Shown: piece after piece, positions 34,937 through 44,755 of the stretch
Position numbering within the stretch: position 1 is the first letter of the stretch
How the letters are laid out: the number at the start of each line of letters is the position of its first letter
NCBI RefSeq assembly: GCF_009651005.1
Contig: NZ_WHVW01000004.1
Coordinates: 62,001-126,000, forward strand
Reading direction: 5' to 3'
Source of the DNA: Sporosarcina obsidiansis
Lineage (GTDB): Bacteria > Bacillota > Bacilli > Bacillales_A > Planococcaceae
DNA length: 64,000 bases
Position numbers and translations under genes: made by a program
The notes under the pieces: generated by a model
The model's database searches: none
What the model was told of the DNA's origin: nothing
What the model saw: only the letters and a program-made list of their open reading frames with translations

Positions 34937-36247
34937 ATGACGCAAATTGTTAATGTAATCGGTGCAGGTCTGGCTGGAAGTGAAGCCGCCTGGCAACTTG
35001 CCAATCGGGGAATCCAAGTAAAATTGTTCGAGATGCGTCCGGTCAAACAGACGCCGGCCCATCATACAGACAAATTTGCGGAGCTAGTGTGCAGTAATTC
35101 ATTACGCGCCAATAACTTAACCAATGCGGTTGGTGTAATCAAAGAGGAAATGCGGCAGTTAAATTCGTTGATCATTTCTGCAGCAGACCATTGTTCAGTT
35201 CCTGCTGGCGGAGCATTGGCGGTAGATCGTCACGAGTTTGCTGGCAATGTGACAGAACAGATTCGTAATCATCCGAACATTGAAGTCATCAATGAGGAAG
35301 TGACGGAATTGCCGGATGGCATTACGATCATCGCTTCCGGTCCATTGACATCACCGGCATTAGCTGAAAAAGTTCGTCAGCTTACTGGTGAAGATTATTT
35401 ATATTTCTATGACGCTGCGGCTCCAATCGTGGAAAGTGATTCGATTGACATGGAGAAAGTATATTTGAAATCTCGCTATGATAAAGGGGAAGCCGCCTAC
35501 TTGAATTGTCCCATGAATGCGGAAGAGTTTGATCGTTTCTACCAAGCACTTATTGCAGCTGAAGTGGCTCCTTTGAAAGAATTCGAAAAGGAAATGTACT
35601 TCGAAGGCTGTATGCCAATTGAAGTTATGGCGAAGCGTGGAGAAAAAACAATGCTTTTCGGTCCGTTGAAACCAGTTGGATTAGAAGATCCAAAAACTGG
35701 CAAGCGACCGAAAGCGGTGATCCAGCTTCGGCAAGATAATGCAGCAGGTACGCTGTATAATATCGTGGGCTTTCAGACACATTTGAAATGGGGAGCGCAA
35801 AAAGAAGTATTGCAACTAATTCCTGGGTTGGAGAATGTGGAAATCGTCCGTTACGGCGTAATGCATCGAAATACATTTATTAACTCACCGAAAGTGTTAA
35901 GTTGTACTTACCAATTAAAATCCCAGCCGACAATTCTATTTGCCGGTCAAATGACTGGTGTTGAAGGCTATGTTGAATCTGCTGGTTCTGGTTTGATAGC
36001 CGGTATTAATGCTGCACATTTAGCGAAAGGTGAAAAGCCTGTCCGTTTTCCAAAAGAAACAGCGCTAGGCAGTATGGCAAGATACATTACCGAAGCTGAT
36101 CCTAAAGGCTTTCAACCAATGAATATTAACTTTGGCCTGTTTCCGGATCTAGGCGAGCGTATCAAATCAAAAGCGGAACGCGCGGAAAGACACGCCAATC
36201 GCGCACTAGACGCATTGCAGCAATTTAAAGCAACGACAACACTTTGA
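34937..36247 (+). CDS. trmFO: tRNA (uracil54-C5)-methyltransferase TrmFO, folate/FAD-dependent
   Basis: A 436-residue flavoenzyme that makes m5U54 in tRNA using methylenetetrahydrofolate. The FAD-binding loop [16 protein letters not shown] is at the N terminus; [27 protein letters not shown] holds the catalytic cysteine region and [24 protein letters not shown] the C-terminal FAD site. Full length. A terminator-like hairpin follows its stop. Confidence 0.97.
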   Translation: MTQIVNVIGAGLAGSEAAWQLANRGIQVKLFEMRPVKQTPAHHTDKFAELVCSNSLRANNLTNAVGVIKEEMRQLNSLIISAADHCSVPAGGALAVDRHEFAGNVTEQIRNHPNIEVINEEVTELPDGITIIASGPLTSPALAEKVRQLTGEDYLYFYDAAAPIVESDSIDMEKVYLKSRYDKGEAAYLNCPMNAEEFDRFYQALIAAEVAPLKEFEKEMYFEGCMPIEVMAKRGEKTMLFGPLKPVGLEDPKTGKRPKAVIQLRQDNAAGTLYNIVGFQTHLKWGAQKEVLQLIPGLENVEIVRYGVMHRNTFINSPKVLSCTYQLKSQPTILFAGQMTGVEGYVESAGSGLIAGINAAHLAKGEKPVRFPKETALGSMARYITEADPKGFQPMNINFGLFPDLGERIKSKAERAERHANRALDALQQFKATTTL

Positions 36248-36253
36248 AAATAG

Positions 36254-36301
36254 GAGCTGTCTGAGAAGTCATTTTCATATGACTTTTCAGGTAGCTTTTT
36301 T
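36254..36301 (+). terminator. Intrinsic terminator after trmFO
   Basis: AGCTGTCTGAGAAGTCA pairs imperfectly with TGACTTTTCAGGTAGCT around an 8-nt loop, followed by six T. Confidence 0.8.
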
Positions 36302-36796
36302 GTATGAGGAACTATTTTTGCGTTCTTGGCAGTTTCTTTGGCGGAGAATATATAATGTATGTAGCTGGCTGGATTCCACCGAGGTATGTTTTGAAGCGGG
36401 GCGACATTCAATTGGCGCGTTCCTCTACGTTGTTACGCAATTATAATAGAAAAAGCTGACGATGAAAGATATTTCTGACTTTCAGGACTGTCTCTTGTGT
36501 TGTTTGAATGCAAATTTAAGAAACTAAAATGAAGTCCAAACGTCTTTTAAGTTAGCTGATGGGGTATGTAATGGTATTCTTTTCATGTTTTTTGAACGAT
36601 ATGTGTCAAATCGTAAGTTTTGGGGAATAACTGTCCATGAATCCAATTTGAAAGTTGCCCAATAATGCTTGCTATTGTATAGTGTTTGATGGAGAACATT
36701 TGGATTAGATTTTAAATTCCAAACTATATACATTCACGAATCTTTAGAATCTTCGGTAGCATTTTGAATGATCTACAAAAGCAGCGAGGTGATCAG
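36302..36796. other. Long non-coding gap between trmFO and xerC
   Basis: About 495 bp without a convincing gene. A 69-codon frame on the minus strand (36524-36733) and the tail of another (up to 36411) have no recognisable motif and no clear ribosome site. In B. subtilis trmFO and xerC (codV) are nearly adjacent, so this looks like inserted or decayed DNA. No strong palindrome or intact mobile element is evident; a promoter for xerC-hslVU should lie at the right end. Confidence 0.55.
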
Positions 36797-37696
36797 ATGG
36801 TGCCTGAAATAAGAGACTTGGCAGATGAATACGTATCGTATATTCGCCTTGAGAAAAACTATTCATCGTATACCGTAGCTGAGTACGAAAAAGATCTACA
36901 GGGATTTTTTGCGTTCTTGGAACATGAACATATCAATGATTTGGATGAAGTCGACTATGCAGTAGCGCGCCTTTATGTAACTCGTTTATATGACCGCATG
37001 TTTGCGAGGACAACGATCTCAAGAAAAATTTCTTCTATTAGATCATTTTATAAGTTTGCAAATGCTCGCTATGGTATTCAAGATCAGGCGTTCCGTCTGC
37101 TGTATCATCCCAAAAAAGAAGAGCGTCTTCCGGCTTTTTTCTATGAACAGGAACTAGAGAAGCTTTTTGAAGTGACGATCGGAGAAGATCACCGTTCGCT
37201 TCGTGACCGGGCGTTATTAGAATTGCTGTATGCTACAGGGATTCGAGTCGGTGAGCTTGTTTCAATTGAGGTGAAAGACGTGGATCATTATTTGGGTATC
37301 GTGAAAGTGATGGGAAAGGGACGCAGAGAACGTTTTGTTCCCTATGGAAGTTTTGCTGACGAAGCATTAGAACGATACCTTGAAGCCAGCCGACCGCGTT
37401 TGATGAAAGAAAAGAAGCATTCGATGTTATTCGTCAACCTACGAGGTGATCCGTTAACTGCGCGAGGTGTTCGATATATATTGAATGATTTGATGGAACG
37501 GGCTGCCTTACATACGAAAATTACTCCACACATGATTCGGCATACATTTGCTACCCATTTACTAGGAGCAGGTGCTGATCTGCGCACCGTTCAAGAATTA
37601 CTCGGTCATCGTCATTTATCATCGACTCAAGTATACACGCATATTACAAACGAGCACTTGCGCCAAACCTATTTACAAACGCACCCGCGTGCTTAG
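36797..37696 (+). CDS. xerC: Tyrosine recombinase XerC (CodV)
   Basis: A 299-residue site-specific recombinase that resolves chromosome dimers at dif with XerD. An N-terminal SAM-like DNA-binding domain (about 1-95) precedes the catalytic domain. The active-site residues are Arg in ATGIRVGEL, Lys in [10 protein letters not shown], HxxR in [10 protein letters not shown], His in [10 protein letters not shown] and Tyr in QVYTHI. The frame is open 11 codons upstream, but this ATG follows GAGGTGATC with suitable spacing. First gene of the xerC-hslV-hslU-codY run conserved in Bacillales. Confidence 0.96.
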   Translation: MVPEIRDLADEYVSYIRLEKNYSSYTVAEYEKDLQGFFAFLEHEHINDLDEVDYAVARLYVTRLYDRMFARTTISRKISSIRSFYKFANARYGIQDQAFRLLYHPKKEERLPAFFYEQELEKLFEVTIGEDHRSLRDRALLELLYATGIRVGELVSIEVKDVDHYLGIVKVMGKGRRERFVPYGSFADEALERYLEASRPRLMKEKKHSMLFVNLRGDPLTARGVRYILNDLMERAALHTKITPHMIRHTFATHLLGAGADLRTVQELLGHRHLSSTQVYTHITNEHLRQTYLQTHPRA

Positions 37697-37707
37697 GAGG
37701 AGAGAAA

Positions 37708-38244
37708 ATGGAATTTCATGCAACAACAATTTTTGCGGTCCACCATGACGGTCAATGCGCTATGTCAGGAGACGGGCAGGTGACAATGGGGAATACAGTC
37801 GTCATGAAACATACGGCAAAGAAAGTGCGCAGATTATTCAATGGCCAAGTATTGGCTGGCTTTGCGGGTTCCGTGGCGGATGCCTTTACGTTATTTGACC
37901 TGTTTGAAGCGAAGTTGATGGAGTATGATGGCAATCTGCAAAGAGCTTCCGTGGAACTGGCGAAGGAATGGCGAGGAGATCGGATTTTGCGTAAATTGGA
38001 AGCCATGTTGCTTGTCATGGATCAAAAAACCTTACTACTCGTATCGGGCACCGGTGAAGTTATCGAGCCGGATGATGGGATTTTAGCTATTGGTTCCGGT
38101 GGTAATTATGCACTAGCAGCGGGGAGAGCATTAAAAAAGTATGGCAGTGGTTTAACTGCAGCAGATATTGCCAAAGCTTCTTTAGAGACTGCTGCTGACA
38201 TTTGTGTATATACAAATCATGAAATTATTGTGGAGGTGCTTTGA
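37708..38244 (+). CDS. hslV: ATP-dependent protease subunit HslV (ClpQ/CodW)
   Basis: A 178-residue proteasome-like peptidase that forms the HslUV protease. [41 protein letters not shown] and GIGSGG-type [16 protein letters not shown] are typical. The protein begins [11 protein letters not shown]. Family members use an N-terminal Thr or Ser exposed by removing Met; here residue 2 is Glu, so the likely nucleophile is Thr6 or Thr7 after loss of a short leader, or the true start differs. GGAGGAG precedes the ATG. Coupled closely to hslU. Confidence 0.95.
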   Translation: MEFHATTIFAVHHDGQCAMSGDGQVTMGNTVVMKHTAKKVRRLFNGQVLAGFAGSVADAFTLFDLFEAKLMEYDGNLQRASVELAKEWRGDRILRKLEAMLLVMDQKTLLLVSGTGEVIEPDDGILAIGSGGNYALAAGRALKKYGSGLTAADIAKASLETAADICVYTNHEIIVEVL

Positions 38245-38247
38245 TCC

Positions 38248-39642
38248 ATGATGAAACAAGAATTGACACCAAAAGCACTGACTGCCTATTTAAATCGTTT
38301 TATTGTAGGGCAAGAGAAGGCGAAAAAAGCAGTAGCTGTTGCCATGCGGAATCGGTATCGACGAATGCAGTTGTCGGAGGAAGAACAAGAAGAAATTATA
38401 CCGAAAAATATTTTGATGATCGGTCCTACAGGCGTCGGGAAAACGGAAATTGCTCGTCGGATCGCCAAATTGATTCATGCGCCATTTGTCAAAGTGGAAG
38501 CTACAAAGTTTACGGAAGTAGGTTACGTAGGGCGAGATGTGGAATCAATGATACGTGATCTAACTGAAGTAGGCGTGCGTATGGTCAAAGAAGACATGCG
38601 AGAATCTGTCAAGGAACAAGCGCAGAAGTCGGCGGAAGAGCGTTTAGTCAAGTTGCTTGTACCGGAATCCAAAAAGAAACCCAGCGGACAGAATCCTTTT
38701 GAAATGTTTTTCGGTCAAAAAGAACAGCCTGAAGTAGAAAATCCTGAAGAACAGACTGAAATCAAACGTAAACGTTCAGAAATCGCTGAGTTGCTCAGAA
38801 ATCGTCAAGTAGAAGAGCAAATGGTGACGGTAGAAGTGACAGCACAGCAACCTTCGTTATTTGATGCTCTACAAGGCTCTGGTATGGAACAAATGGGCTC
38901 AGGGATGCAAGATGCTCTTTCTTCTTTGATGCCGAAAAAAACGGTTAAACGACGTATGAAAGTGAAGGACGCACGGACTGTTTTGGAAGCCGAAGAAGCA
39001 GATAAACTAATCGATCAAGATGAAGTGGCACGTAAAGGAATCGAATTGACGGAACAAGCTGGTATTATCTTCTTGGATGAGATGGATAAAATTGCAAGCG
39101 GTAACCGGCAGTCTTCCGGAGAAGTGTCTCGTGAAGGCGTGCAGCGTGATATTTTACCTATTGTTGAAGGTTCCACTGTAACCACTAAATATGGAGCGGT
39201 GAAGACGGATTATATTCTATTCATAGCTGCAGGTGCTTTTCATATGTCCAAGCCGTCGGATATAATTCCGGAACTTCAAGGAAGATTTCCAATTCGGGTA
39301 GAACTTGACAAATTGACAAAACAGGATTTTGAGCGCATACTTCGAGAGCCTGATTTTTCATTGTTGAGACAGTACGAACGGCTGTTGGCGACGGAAGAAG
39401 TGGAAATTGAATTTACAGATGATGCCATTAGTAAGATTGCGGAAATTGCATTTGAAGTGAACAATGAAACAGAGAATATCGGAGCCAGAAGATTACACAC
39501 TATTTTGGAGAAATTACTAGAAGATCTGTCGTTCGAAGCAGCTGATATTGGACCTGCATCCATTAAAATCACACCTGCATATGTCGATGAAAAATTACAA
39601 GGAATTGTAAAAAACAAAGATTTGTCACATTTTATCCTTTAA
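38248..39642 (+). CDS. hslU: ATP-dependent protease ATPase subunit HslU (ClpY)
   Basis: A 464-residue AAA+ unfoldase that feeds substrates to HslV. Walker [18 protein letters not shown] lies near residues 59-75, [14 protein letters not shown] is the pore-loop region, the inserted I domain spans about 110-240, Walker B is [12 protein letters not shown] and the sensor region includes [11 protein letters not shown]. The C-terminal tail ([10 protein letters not shown]) inserts into HslV. Starts 3 bp after hslV with a GGAGGTG site inside the hslV end. Confidence 0.97.
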   Translation: MMKQELTPKALTAYLNRFIVGQEKAKKAVAVAMRNRYRRMQLSEEEQEEIIPKNILMIGPTGVGKTEIARRIAKLIHAPFVKVEATKFTEVGYVGRDVESMIRDLTEVGVRMVKEDMRESVKEQAQKSAEERLVKLLVPESKKKPSGQNPFEMFFGQKEQPEVENPEEQTEIKRKRSEIAELLRNRQVEEQMVTVEVTAQQPSLFDALQGSGMEQMGSGMQDALSSLMPKKTVKRRMKVKDARTVLEAEEADKLIDQDEVARKGIELTEQAGIIFLDEMDKIASGNRQSSGEVSREGVQRDILPIVEGSTVTTKYGAVKTDYILFIAAGAFHMSKPSDIIPELQGRFPIRVELDKLTKQDFERILREPDFSLLRQYERLLATEEVEIEFTDDAISKIAEIAFEVNNETENIGARRLHTILEKLLEDLSFEAADIGPASIKITPAYVDEKLQGIVKNKDLSHFIL

Positions 39643-39728
39643 TGAAGTCATTATTGTTTATTTAATGATTAAAAACCTTTAGAATATTCATTAAAGTCAA
39701 CTGTACAATTTGAGGAGGAACTATAGAA

Positions 39729-40505
39729 ATGAGTTTATTAGTCAAGACGAGAAAAATTAATGCAATGTTACAAGAAGGCGCAGGCGGCCCGGTCAATTTT
39801 AAAGAGATGGCAGAAGAACTAAGTAATGTCATCGATTGTAACGCGTTTATTGTTAGCCGGAAAGGTAAGTTGCTCGGTCTAGAAGTACATCATCAAATAG
39901 AAAATGACCGTATGAAAAAGATGTTTGAAGAACGTAAATTTCCTGAAGAATATACACGTCACTTATTTGAAATACAGGAAACATCACCAAATCTTGATAT
40001 CGAAAGTATTTATACAGTTTTCCCTGTAGAAAATAAAGATTTATTTAAGGAAGGTCTGACAACGATTGTTCCAATCATTGGCGGCGGTGAGCGTTTGGGA
40101 ACTTTGATCTTAGCTAGATTAAAGGAAGGCTTTACGGAAGATGATCTGATACTTGCGGAGTATGGTGCAACAGTAGTAGGTATGGAAATCTTACGCGAAA
40201 AGTCTGAAGAGATCGAGCATGAAGCACGCAGTAAAGCAGTTGTTCAAATGGCCATCAATTCCCTTTCTTACAGTGAACATGAGGCGATTGAGCATATCTT
40301 TAAAGAGCTTGATGGCAATGAAGGTTTGCTAGTTGCTTCTAAAATCGCAGACCGTGTAGGAATTACGCGCTCGGTAATTGTAAATGCATTGCGTAAATTG
40401 GAGAGTGCGGGCGTAATTGAATCTCGCTCATTGGGTATGAAGGGTACGTACATTAAAGTATTGAATGATAAATTCTTAATGGAATTAGAAAAACATCAGT
40501 CATAA
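39729..40505 (+). CDS. codY: GTP- and branched-chain amino acid-sensing repressor CodY
   Basis: A 258-residue global regulator of nutrient limitation genes. The GAF domain (about 1-155) binds isoleucine and valine; the C-terminal winged helix-turn-helix (about 185-258) includes [32 protein letters not shown]. In B. subtilis CodY represses the fla/che operon that follows. A partial match to a CodY box (AACCTTTAGAATATT, 39674-39688) lies upstream of its own start, but is weak. Terminator downstream. Confidence 0.97.
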   Translation: MSLLVKTRKINAMLQEGAGGPVNFKEMAEELSNVIDCNAFIVSRKGKLLGLEVHHQIENDRMKKMFEERKFPEEYTRHLFEIQETSPNLDIESIYTVFPVENKDLFKEGLTTIVPIIGGGERLGTLILARLKEGFTEDDLILAEYGATVVGMEILREKSEEIEHEARSKAVVQMAINSLSYSEHEAIEHIFKELDGNEGLLVASKIADRVGITRSVIVNALRKLESAGVIESRSLGMKGTYIKVLNDKFLMELEKHQS

Positions 40506-40509
40506 AAAT

Positions 40510-40543
40510 AAGCACTGCCTCCGTCGTGGGGTAGTGCTTTTAT
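40510..40543 (+). terminator. Intrinsic terminator after codY
   Basis: AGCACTGCC pairs with GGGTAGTGCT (one wobble, loop about 9 nt), followed by TTTTAT. Confidence 0.8.
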
Positions 40544-40874
40544 AATGTGAAGTTTGAAGGTCATCCGGCTTTAGCAACAAGTACATATATATTTTTATGT
40601 AAAACTTAATTAGTAATATAAAGTAGAAAATTCAGATGATATTTAGTTGTGAAATTATTATTTCTTAATTGTTTGTTATTGGAAAAAGGGTTAGTAAGCA
40701 CTATGAAAACTATTAGAATTCATTGGACAAAAATCATTATAATCCGCTACAATAGACTAATAGATTCTAAAAAAATTATATTCTTTATAGAGAAAATAGA
40801 GAAAAATAGTGAGAAGTTCATTTCTAGCGAAAATTGCTGAAAAAAATATAATTGCGTAAAGAAAGGGAGGGAAG
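40544..40874 (+). promoter_or_regulatory. AT-rich leader of the fla/che operon, no gene seen
   Basis: This 331-bp gap should hold the operon promoter and 5' UTR. The best SigA-like pair is TGGACA at 40724 and TACAAT at 40748 (18-bp spacer), which is only moderate. I did not find a good SigD site (TAAA...GCCGATAT). A 63-codon frame at 40649-40840 has extreme AT content, no ribosome site and no motif, and is not called. Confidence 0.4.
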
Positions 40875-41267
40875 ATGGTGAATATTTATGGTGGTACCAT
40901 CACGAAGCTAGAAAAAGGTCTAGACTACTCGTCTGCTAAAAGCAAAGCTATTTCGCAAAATATAGCGAATGTTGACACGCCAAACTACAAAGCGAAAACT
41001 GTGAGTTTTAAAGAAGTATTATCTAATGAAAAAAGTAAAGGACTTGAAGCATACAAAACTAATCCAAAACACTTAGATTTTACTCATTCTACAGGAAGTA
41101 AAACATTTGATATATCCAATATGCGTTACCGTCAAGATCGCAATGGAGTCGATATGGATAAAGAGCAGGCAGATTTAGCAGCGAATCAAATCTATAATTC
41201 GGCACTAATCGAAAGGATAAATGGCAAATTCAATACACTGCAACATGTCATTAAAGGAGGTCGCTGA
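40875..41267 (+). CDS. flgB: Flagellar basal body rod protein FlgB
   Basis: A 130-residue proximal rod protein. The signature SQNIANVDTPNYKAKTVSF near residues 29-47 is the rod-protein motif. No signal peptide, since it is exported by the flagellar type III system. First gene of the fla/che operon, with an AAAGGGAGG ribosome site. Confidence 0.96.
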   Translation: MVNIYGGTITKLEKGLDYSSAKSKAISQNIANVDTPNYKAKTVSFKEVLSNEKSKGLEAYKTNPKHLDFTHSTGSKTFDISNMRYRQDRNGVDMDKEQADLAANQIYNSALIERINGKFNTLQHVIKGGR

Positions 41268-41269
41268 TT

Positions 41270-41731
41270 GTGAGTATATTTCATAGTTTAAATACATCTT
41301 CTTCAGCCCTTACTGCTCAAAGACTTAGAATGGATGTCATCTCTTCTAATATGGCGAATATCGATTCAACTCGTGCTAAGCAGGTGGATGGCGAATGGCA
41401 ACCCTATCGTAGGAAAACGGTAACCTTGCAGCCGAAAGAAGGACAATTTGCTTCTTTTCTACAAGCGGCTAAAGGTGTTCATTCCCATAGTAATGCAGGT
41501 AATGGAGTGAAGGTCTCGCGTATAAAAGAAGATCGTGAAACGCCGTTCAAGTTGGTCTTCGATCCATCACATCCAGATGCAAATGAAGAAGGATATGTTC
41601 AGATGCCGAATGTAGACCCATTACGTGAAATGATAGACTTGATGTCTGCCACCAGGTCCTATGAAGCAAATGTCACAGTCCTGAATGCAAACAAATCCAT
41701 GCTGATGAAAGCATTGGAAATTGGAAAGTAA
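41270..41731 (+). CDS. flgC: Flagellar basal body rod protein FlgC
   Basis: A 153-residue proximal rod protein. SIFHSLNTSSSALTAQRLRMDVISSNMANIDS at the N terminus and the C-terminal heptad region LREMIDLMSATRSYEANVTVLNA are reflected by the motifs VISSNMANIDS and MSATRSYEANV. GTG start with AAAGGAGG 9 nt upstream. Confidence 0.96.
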   Translation: MSIFHSLNTSSSALTAQRLRMDVISSNMANIDSTRAKQVDGEWQPYRRKTVTLQPKEGQFASFLQAAKGVHSHSNAGNGVKVSRIKEDRETPFKLVFDPSHPDANEEGYVQMPNVDPLREMIDLMSATRSYEANVTVLNANKSMLMKALEIGK

Positions 41732-41764
41732 TGAGCAACAGCTCAAGCTAAAGGAGTGAAAAAG

Positions 41765-42073
41765 ATGCCGATTCAATCAATTACAAGTGCCGTACCTAAT
41801 CTCCAAGTCCAACAAAGCGATTTAAAAACGCAAAAGACCCCTTTTGAGGCACAGCAAAGTTTCTCTGCCATGCTAAATGAAGCGATCCATAAGGTAGATC
41901 AAGCTCAGTTTACATCTGACAAGCTAACGACCAAGTTGATCAAGGGTGAAGATGTGGATCTTCACAACGTGATGATCGCTTCTCAAAAGGCAAGCATCGC
42001 ACTAAATGCGACTGTAGAAATGCGGAATAAAGTGGTAGAAGCTTACCAAGAAATCATTAGAATGCCTGTCTAA
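41765..42073 (+). CDS. fliE: Flagellar hook-basal body complex protein FliE
   Basis: A 102-residue adaptor between the MS ring and the rod. FSAMLNEAIHKVDQAQ and the C-terminal DLHNVMIASQKASIALNATVEMRNKVVEAYQEI pattern (DVDLHNVMIA, AYQEIIRMPV) are typical. A GTG three codons upstream overlaps AAGGAG, so the ATG is preferred. Confidence 0.95.
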   Translation: MPIQSITSAVPNLQVQQSDLKTQKTPFEAQQSFSAMLNEAIHKVDQAQFTSDKLTTKLIKGEDVDLHNVMIASQKASIALNATVEMRNKVVEAYQEIIRMPV

Positions 42074-42134
42074 CAGAAAGAGAACACTAGGCAGATCTGA
42101 AAATTTGCCTAGTTAGGCTGACCGGGGGATTAGA

Positions 42135-43727
42135 ATGAAGGAAAGATTTACAAAACTCAGAGCGGATCTCAAGGCGTTCTGGGAAAGTCGCTCCAAAAAT
42201 CAAAAAATCACATATATTGCCACAGCAGCCAGTGTAATCGCATTGGCCATTTTTTTAACGGTATATTTATCTAGAACTACATACGTAACGCTCTATTCAG
42301 AAGTGTCACCATCTGAAATAGGCCGCATTAAAGAAGTATTGGATGGCCAAGGTGTTATGTATCAAGTTGAGCCTGGCGGTACTGCTATCTCTGTACCGGA
42401 AAAACAGGTAGATAATCTGCGTGTTTCATTAGCAGCTGAAGGGTTTCCTAACTCTGGCATGATTGACTACTCCTTCTTTTCGGAAAACGCGGGATTCGGC
42501 ACGACAGACAATGAATTCAATATGATCAAACTAGCGGCCATGCAGACGGAACTTGCTAATCTAATAAAGGGGATAGAAGGTGTAAAGGATGCAAAAGTCA
42601 TGCTCACCTTGCCGACAGAAGGAATCTTCGTGAACGATGCGACACAAGAAGCTAGTGCTTCCATCATGTTGAAAACGAATCCTGGCCAGCAATTCACAGA
42701 ACCTCAGATCGCGTCCCTTTATAATCTCGTGTCAAAAAGCTTACCGAACTTATCTACTGATAATATCGTCATCATGAACCAGTATTTTGAGTACTTTGAT
42801 CTGAAAGGGACAGAAAATTCTTACGGACAGAGTGTTACTGACCAAATGGCGGTGAAAAAGACCATTGAACGTGACTTGCAGAGACAAGTGCAAATGATGC
42901 TTGGTACAATGATGGGTCAAGACAAGGTAGTAGTATCTGTGACCACAGATATCGATTTCAAGGTGGAAAAGCGAGAAGAAAATCTCGTGACACCGGTCGA
43001 TGAGGAAAACATGGAAGGAATTGCTCTTAGTGTGCAGCGAATTACTGAGTCGTTTTCAGGAACTAATCCTGCTGTAGGCGGCACACCTGAGGCCGAAGAT
43101 CCAACTGATAACCGTACAACTTATGTTGAAGGGGATATGGGCAACGGTGACTACGAACGTTTGGAAGAAACGATCAATAATGAAGTGAATCGTATCCGCA
43201 AAGATATTGTAGAAAGTCCTTATAAAATTCGGGATCTTGGCATACAAGTAATGATTGAGCCACCGACGGCTGATGATCCGACTTCCCTCGCTCCTGAAGT
43301 TCAACAAGACGTCGAAGGGATTTTAGAGACAATTATACGAACTTCATTAGATAAGGAAGCTGCAGGAGAATTGACAGACGAATTGTTGGCAGAGAAAATC
43401 GCTGTTTCTGTCCAACCGCTAAAAGGTAAAAATGTTGCATTTGAAGAACCGAAGACAGTCATCCCATGGTGGGTTTACGTAATTGGCGGCGTTTTGCTAC
43501 TTGCTATCATCGTCCTAGTTGTCTTGTTCATGCGTAAGAGACGCAGAGAGGCGCAGATGGAAGAAGAATTAGCACTTGAACAGCAGTTACAAGCAGTCCA
43601 AGTGGATGACATTAATATGGAACAAGAAACAGAAGCGACTGCACGCAGAAAACAGCTAGAAAAAATGGCGAAGGATAAACCAGAAGAATTTGCGAAGTTA
43701 TTAAGAACGTGGATTGCTGAGGAGTAA
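42135..43727 (+). CDS. fliF: Flagellar MS-ring protein FliF
   Basis: A 530-residue membrane protein forming the MS ring, the base of the flagellum and the export gate housing. Membrane helices lie near residues 25-45 and 445-467. Two ring-building motifs follow the first helix (YVTLYSEVSPSEIGRIKEVL and AELANLIKGIEGVKDAKVMLTLP, by pattern). The cytoplasmic C terminus KPEEFAKLLRTWIAEE binds FliG, which is encoded next. Confidence 0.97.
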   Translation: MKERFTKLRADLKAFWESRSKNQKITYIATAASVIALAIFLTVYLSRTTYVTLYSEVSPSEIGRIKEVLDGQGVMYQVEPGGTAISVPEKQVDNLRVSLAAEGFPNSGMIDYSFFSENAGFGTTDNEFNMIKLAAMQTELANLIKGIEGVKDAKVMLTLPTEGIFVNDATQEASASIMLKTNPGQQFTEPQIASLYNLVSKSLPNLSTDNIVIMNQYFEYFDLKGTENSYGQSVTDQMAVKKTIERDLQRQVQMMLGTMMGQDKVVVSVTTDIDFKVEKREENLVTPVDEENMEGIALSVQRITESFSGTNPAVGGTPEAEDPTDNRTTYVEGDMGNGDYERLEETINNEVNRIRKDIVESPYKIRDLGIQVMIEPPTADDPTSLAPEVQQDVEGILETIIRTSLDKEAAGELTDELLAEKIAVSVQPLKGKNVAFEEPKTVIPWWVYVIGGVLLLAIIVLVVLFMRKRRREAQMEEELALEQQLQAVQVDDINMEQETEATARRKQLEKMAKDKPEEFAKLLRTWIAEE

Positions 43728-43741
43728 CGGAGGGGTGCAAG

Positions 43742-44755
43742 TTGGTGAAGAAAGACAAAGAAATGTCAGGCAAACAAAAAGCTGCCCTATTGCTCATCTC
43801 TCTAGGGCCTGAAGTCTCAGCAGCGGTTTACAAGCATTTGAATGAAGAAGAGATTGAGAGATTGACATTAGAGATATCGAGTGTTAAAAAAGTAGAGTCC
43901 TCAGTGAAAGAGGAAATTATAGAAGAATTTCATAATATCGCGCTTGCTCAAGATTATATTTCTCAAGGTGGTATTGGCTATGCGAAGACTGTTCTTGAAA
44001 AAGCACTCGGCAAAGACCATGCACAAGCAATCATTAATCGGCTCACTTCGTCGCTTCAAGTTCGACCATTTGATTTTGCAAGACGCGCAGAACCGTCACA
44101 AATTTTGAATTTCATTCAAAATGAACATCCGCAAACGATTGCGCTCATTTTGTCTTATCTAGAGGCGGAGCAGGCAGGATTGATTCTTTCCTCTCTACCT
44201 CAAGAAGTGCAGGCGGATATTGCCAAACGGATTGCGACAATGGAATCCACTTCACCGGAAGTCATCAGTGAAATTGAAGCAGTATTAGAGCGGAAGTTGT
44301 CTTCTACTGTGACACAAGATTTCACAGAAACGGGCGGTGTCGATGCAGTAGTCGAAGTATTGAATGGTGTGGATCGTGCAACAGAGAAAACTATACTCGA
44401 TGCGTTGGAAATTCAAGATCCCGAGCTTGCTGAAGAGATTCGGAAGAGAATGTTTGTATTTGAAGATATTATTACACTGGATAATCGTTCCATTCAGCGT
44501 GTGGTACGAGAATGTGAAAATGAAGATCTCATTTTGTCGATGAAAGTATCGAGCGAAGAAGTAAAAGAAATTTTATTCAAAAATATGTCACAACGGATGG
44601 CCGAATCATTCCAAGAAGAAATGGAAATTATGGGACCTGTTCGCCTGCGAGATGTTGAAGAATCACAATCGAAAATTGTTGGGATCATACGCAGACTAGA
44701 AGATGCAGGTGAGATTATTATTGCCCGTGGCGGAGGAGATGACATTATTGTCTAA
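43742..44755 (+). CDS. fliG: Flagellar motor switch protein FliG
   Basis: A 337-residue rotor protein that converts ion flow to torque. N domain binds FliF; the middle domain has the EHPQT motif (FIQNEHPQTIALIL) for FliM; the C domain has the charged torque helix EIRKRMFVFEDIITLD. The C terminus ARGGGDDIIV is as in B. subtilis. TTG start after GGAGGGG; a GTG one codon later is an alternative. Confidence 0.97.
   Translation: MVKKDKEMSGKQKAALLLISLGPEVSAAVYKHLNEEEIERLTLEISSVKKVESSVKEEIIEEFHNIALAQDYISQGGIGYAKTVLEKALGKDHAQAIINRLTSSLQVRPFDFARRAEPSQILNFIQNEHPQTIALILSYLEAEQAGLILSSLPQEVQADIAKRIATMESTSPEVISEIEAVLERKLSSTVTQDFTETGGVDAVVEVLNGVDRATEKTILDALEIQDPELAEEIRKRMFVFEDIITLDNRSIQRVVRECENEDLILSMKVSSEEVKEILFKNMSQRMAESFQEEMEIMGPVRLRDVEESQSKIVGIIRRLEDAGEIIIARGGGDDIIV

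Noticed and set aside
36254..36301. GAGCTGTCTGAGAAGT as a possible insertion-sequence end
   Set aside because: It forms the left arm of a hairpin followed by a T run directly after trmFO; no transposase or opposite end was found.
36524..36733. 69-codon minus-strand frame between trmFO and xerC
   Set aside because: No motif and no clear ribosome site; kept only as part of the unexplained gap.
39674..39688. CodY box upstream of codY
   Set aside because: Only 10 of 15 matches to the consensus in an AT-rich region, which is near what chance would give.
40600..40660. SigD promoter upstream of flgB
   Set aside because: TAAA followed by GATGATAT occurs, but the spacer is about 12 bp rather than 14-16, so it does not qualify.
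40649..40840. 63-codon frame in the flgB leader
   Set aside because: Composed of AT-rich codons (Ile, Lys, Asn), no Shine-Dalgarno and no recognisable family; likely chance.
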